From: Bacteroides sp. CAG:770
GTDB taxonomy: Bacteria; Bacteroidota; Bacteroidia; Bacteroidales; UBA932
DNA length: 23,842 bases
NCBI GenBank assembly: GCA_000435075.1
Contig: FR890603.1
Coordinates: 9,241 to 33,082 of the forward strand
Direction of reading: 5' to 3'
Under the pieces are notes generated by a model. It worked only from the letters and a program-made list of their open reading frames with translations, made no database searches and had not been told where the DNA came from. The stretch's first letter is position 1, and each line of letters begins with the position of its first letter. A program made the translations under genes and the position numbers. Of this stretch, positions 22,722-23,842 are shown piece by piece.

Positions 22722-23342
22722 TTATTTCTCCTGAAGATCTTTCTGGATGCTTCTCTGTACCCATACGATACATCCGAGGAGGATGAGTGCTACAGGAGGA
22801 AGAATCACAAGTCCGTTGTTCATATAACCTGCATCGTAGAAGCACTGCGGGATAACCCGGAATCCGAAGAGGGATCCTGAACCGAGCAGTTCGCGGAAGA
22901 ATGCGACGATGAGAAGAATCATGGCATATCCGGCGCCGTTTGCGAGACCGTCGAGAAGTGACGGAATCGGTTTGTTGCCGAGACCGAAAGCCTCGATACG
23001 ACCCATTACGATACAGTTCGTGATGATAAGTCCCACATAGACAGAGAGTTGGGTCTCAATGCTGTATGCGTATGCCTTGAGGAACTGGTCCACGAGGATA
23101 ACCATAAGCGACACAACTACGAGCTGGACGATGATACGAACTCTGTTAGGAATTGAATTCCTCATCAGAGATACGACGAAGTTTGAAAGTGCTGTAACGA
23201 CGATTACTGAAAGACCCATTACGAAGGCTCCCTTCATCTGCACGGTCACAGCCAATGAGGAACAGATACCGAGTACGAGGACAGTGATAGGGTTGCCCTT
23301 CAGAATCGGGTTCAATATTGTTTCTTTAAGTTTTGCATTCAT
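22722..23342 (-). CDS. nqrD: Na+-translocating NADH:quinone reductase subunit D
   Basis: NqrD is the partner of NqrE in the membrane core of the sodium pump. The 206-residue hydrophobic protein carries C27 (LGICSSLAVT) and C110 (LIITNCIVMGRIEAF), the pair that coordinates the shared iron centre. The short cytoplasmic N-terminus (NAKLKETILNPILKGNPI) and the GRIEAFGLGNKPIPSLLDG loop are characteristic of NqrD/RnfE proteins. It starts 15 bases after the nqrC stop and has one of the best ribosome binding sites in the window (AGGAGGAAA), consistent with a highly expressed membrane complex. Confidence 0.98.
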   Translation of the reverse strand: MNAKLKETILNPILKGNPITVLVLGICSSLAVTVQMKGAFVMGLSVIVVTALSNFVVSLMRNSIPNRVRIIVQLVVVSLMVILVDQFLKAYAYSIETQLSVYVGLIITNCIVMGRIEAFGLGNKPIPSLLDGLANGAGYAMILLIVAFFRELLGSGSLFGFRVIPQCFYDAGYMNNGLVILPPVALILLGCIVWVQRSIQKDLQEK

Positions 23343-23357
23343 TTTATTTCCTCCTCA

Positions 23358-23842
23358 TTATTTGGCGATTGCAAGTGAATCAGCTGAAACGCTGAGGGAA
23401 TCGGCTGCATTCTCCTCCTCCGGCTGTGCTACGTTGGAAGCGGCAGCTTTGAGGAATGGTTTGTATGCCTGAAGCCAGTTGTTGATGGAAACGCCGAGAG
23501 CCTTACTTGTGATGGAAGCTCCTGAGATTGCATCGACAGCATTGGCTTTCTCACCTGCGCCACCTTTCACGACCTGGAATGCCTCTGCGTCCTCGAAATC
23601 AACTTTCTTTCCTTCGAATTCTGCTCTGAAGGAAGGATCGTCCTTAATCTTGGCACCGAGACCAGGAGTCTCGCTGGCGTGGTCGAAATATGCGCCGCGG
23701 ATTGTCTGAAGATCCTCATTGAGAGCGATGTAGCCCCAGATCGGACCCCAAAGACCTGCACCATAGCAAGGGATTACAGTTACATTCTGTCCGTCTTTCT
23801 CGAATACGAAAACAGGCAGTTTGAAATCTGCTGAACCTTTCT
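23358..23842 (-). CDS. nqrC: Na+-translocating NADH:quinone reductase subunit C, N-terminus beyond the window
   Basis: Only the C-terminal 161 residues are inside the window; the frame is open to the edge, so the true start lies to the right. NqrC carries a covalently bound FMN. The visible part shows GLWGPIWGYIALN, the ETPGLGAKI segment and the flavinylation motif DAISGASITS, in which the last Thr of SGASIT should hold FMN by a phosphoester bond; this needs the ApbE enzyme, which is not in the window. A serine replaces the more common threonine at the fourth motif position, a tolerated change. After the usual end (LQAYKPFLK) there is an extra tail of about 30 residues rich in Ala, Ser, Glu and Asp. 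nqrA and nqrB would be expected further right. Confidence 0.96.
   Translation of the reverse strand, partial: KGSADFKLPVFVFEKDGQNVTVIPCYGAGLWGPIWGYIALNEDLQTIRGAYFDHASETPGLGAKIKDDPSFRAEFEGKKVDFEDAEAFQVVKGGAGEKANAVDAISGASITSKALGVSINNWLQAYKPFLKAAASNVAQPEEENAADSLSVSADSLAIAK

Overview
The window looks like a chromosomal segment of a Bacteroidota bacterium, most likely order Bacteroidales. The signs are promoters of the form TTTG-N19-TAnnTTTG with few strong Shine-Dalgarno sites, fimbrillin-type lipoproteins, DUF285 (BspA-type) leucine-rich repeats, an Na+-translocating NADH:quinone reductase operon, and the form of UvrA and Hsp20. Genus cannot be fixed from the sequence alone; all family names below come from motif recognition without a database search.

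Left part (1-6300): the 3' end of a helix-hairpin-helix protein converges on recA (minus strand). A 104-bp divergent region separates recA from a plus-strand cluster: rlmN, a patatin/BamA-like outer-membrane protein, recX (the RecA modulator), and a gene resembling the C-terminal half of phage homing-type proteins. Middle part (6300-10000): purC and mtgA on the minus strand, a long structured leader before hsp20, tRNA-Asp(GTC), then a gene-free 560-bp island. That island holds a G-quadruplex motif, hairpins on a 50-nt spacing and a 24-bp direct repeat, and it leads into the uvrA promoter.

Right part: uvrA runs convergently into, and overlaps by 23 bp, a five-gene minus-strand operon (20589 to 12888). 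Every product of this operon is a predicted lipoprotein: a FimB/Mfa2-like subunit, a DUF4906-like protein, a fimbrillin, a 1024-residue protein joining fimbrillin-like domains to about 17 DUF285 repeats, and a shorter paralog of that protein without the repeats. This is most simply read as a surface fimbria (type V pilus-like) locus with a repeat-bearing adhesin. Upstream of it, behind a terminator, lies the end of the nqr operon (nqrC partial, nqrD, nqrE, nqrF), the sodium-pumping respiratory complex.

The most interesting unexplained items are the 9471-9909 repeat island, the fimbrillin-LRR fusion and its repeat-less paralog, the hsp20 and purC leaders with mutually exclusive stems, and the phage-like gene beside recX. 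No CRISPR array, transposase, integrase or rRNA gene was seen.
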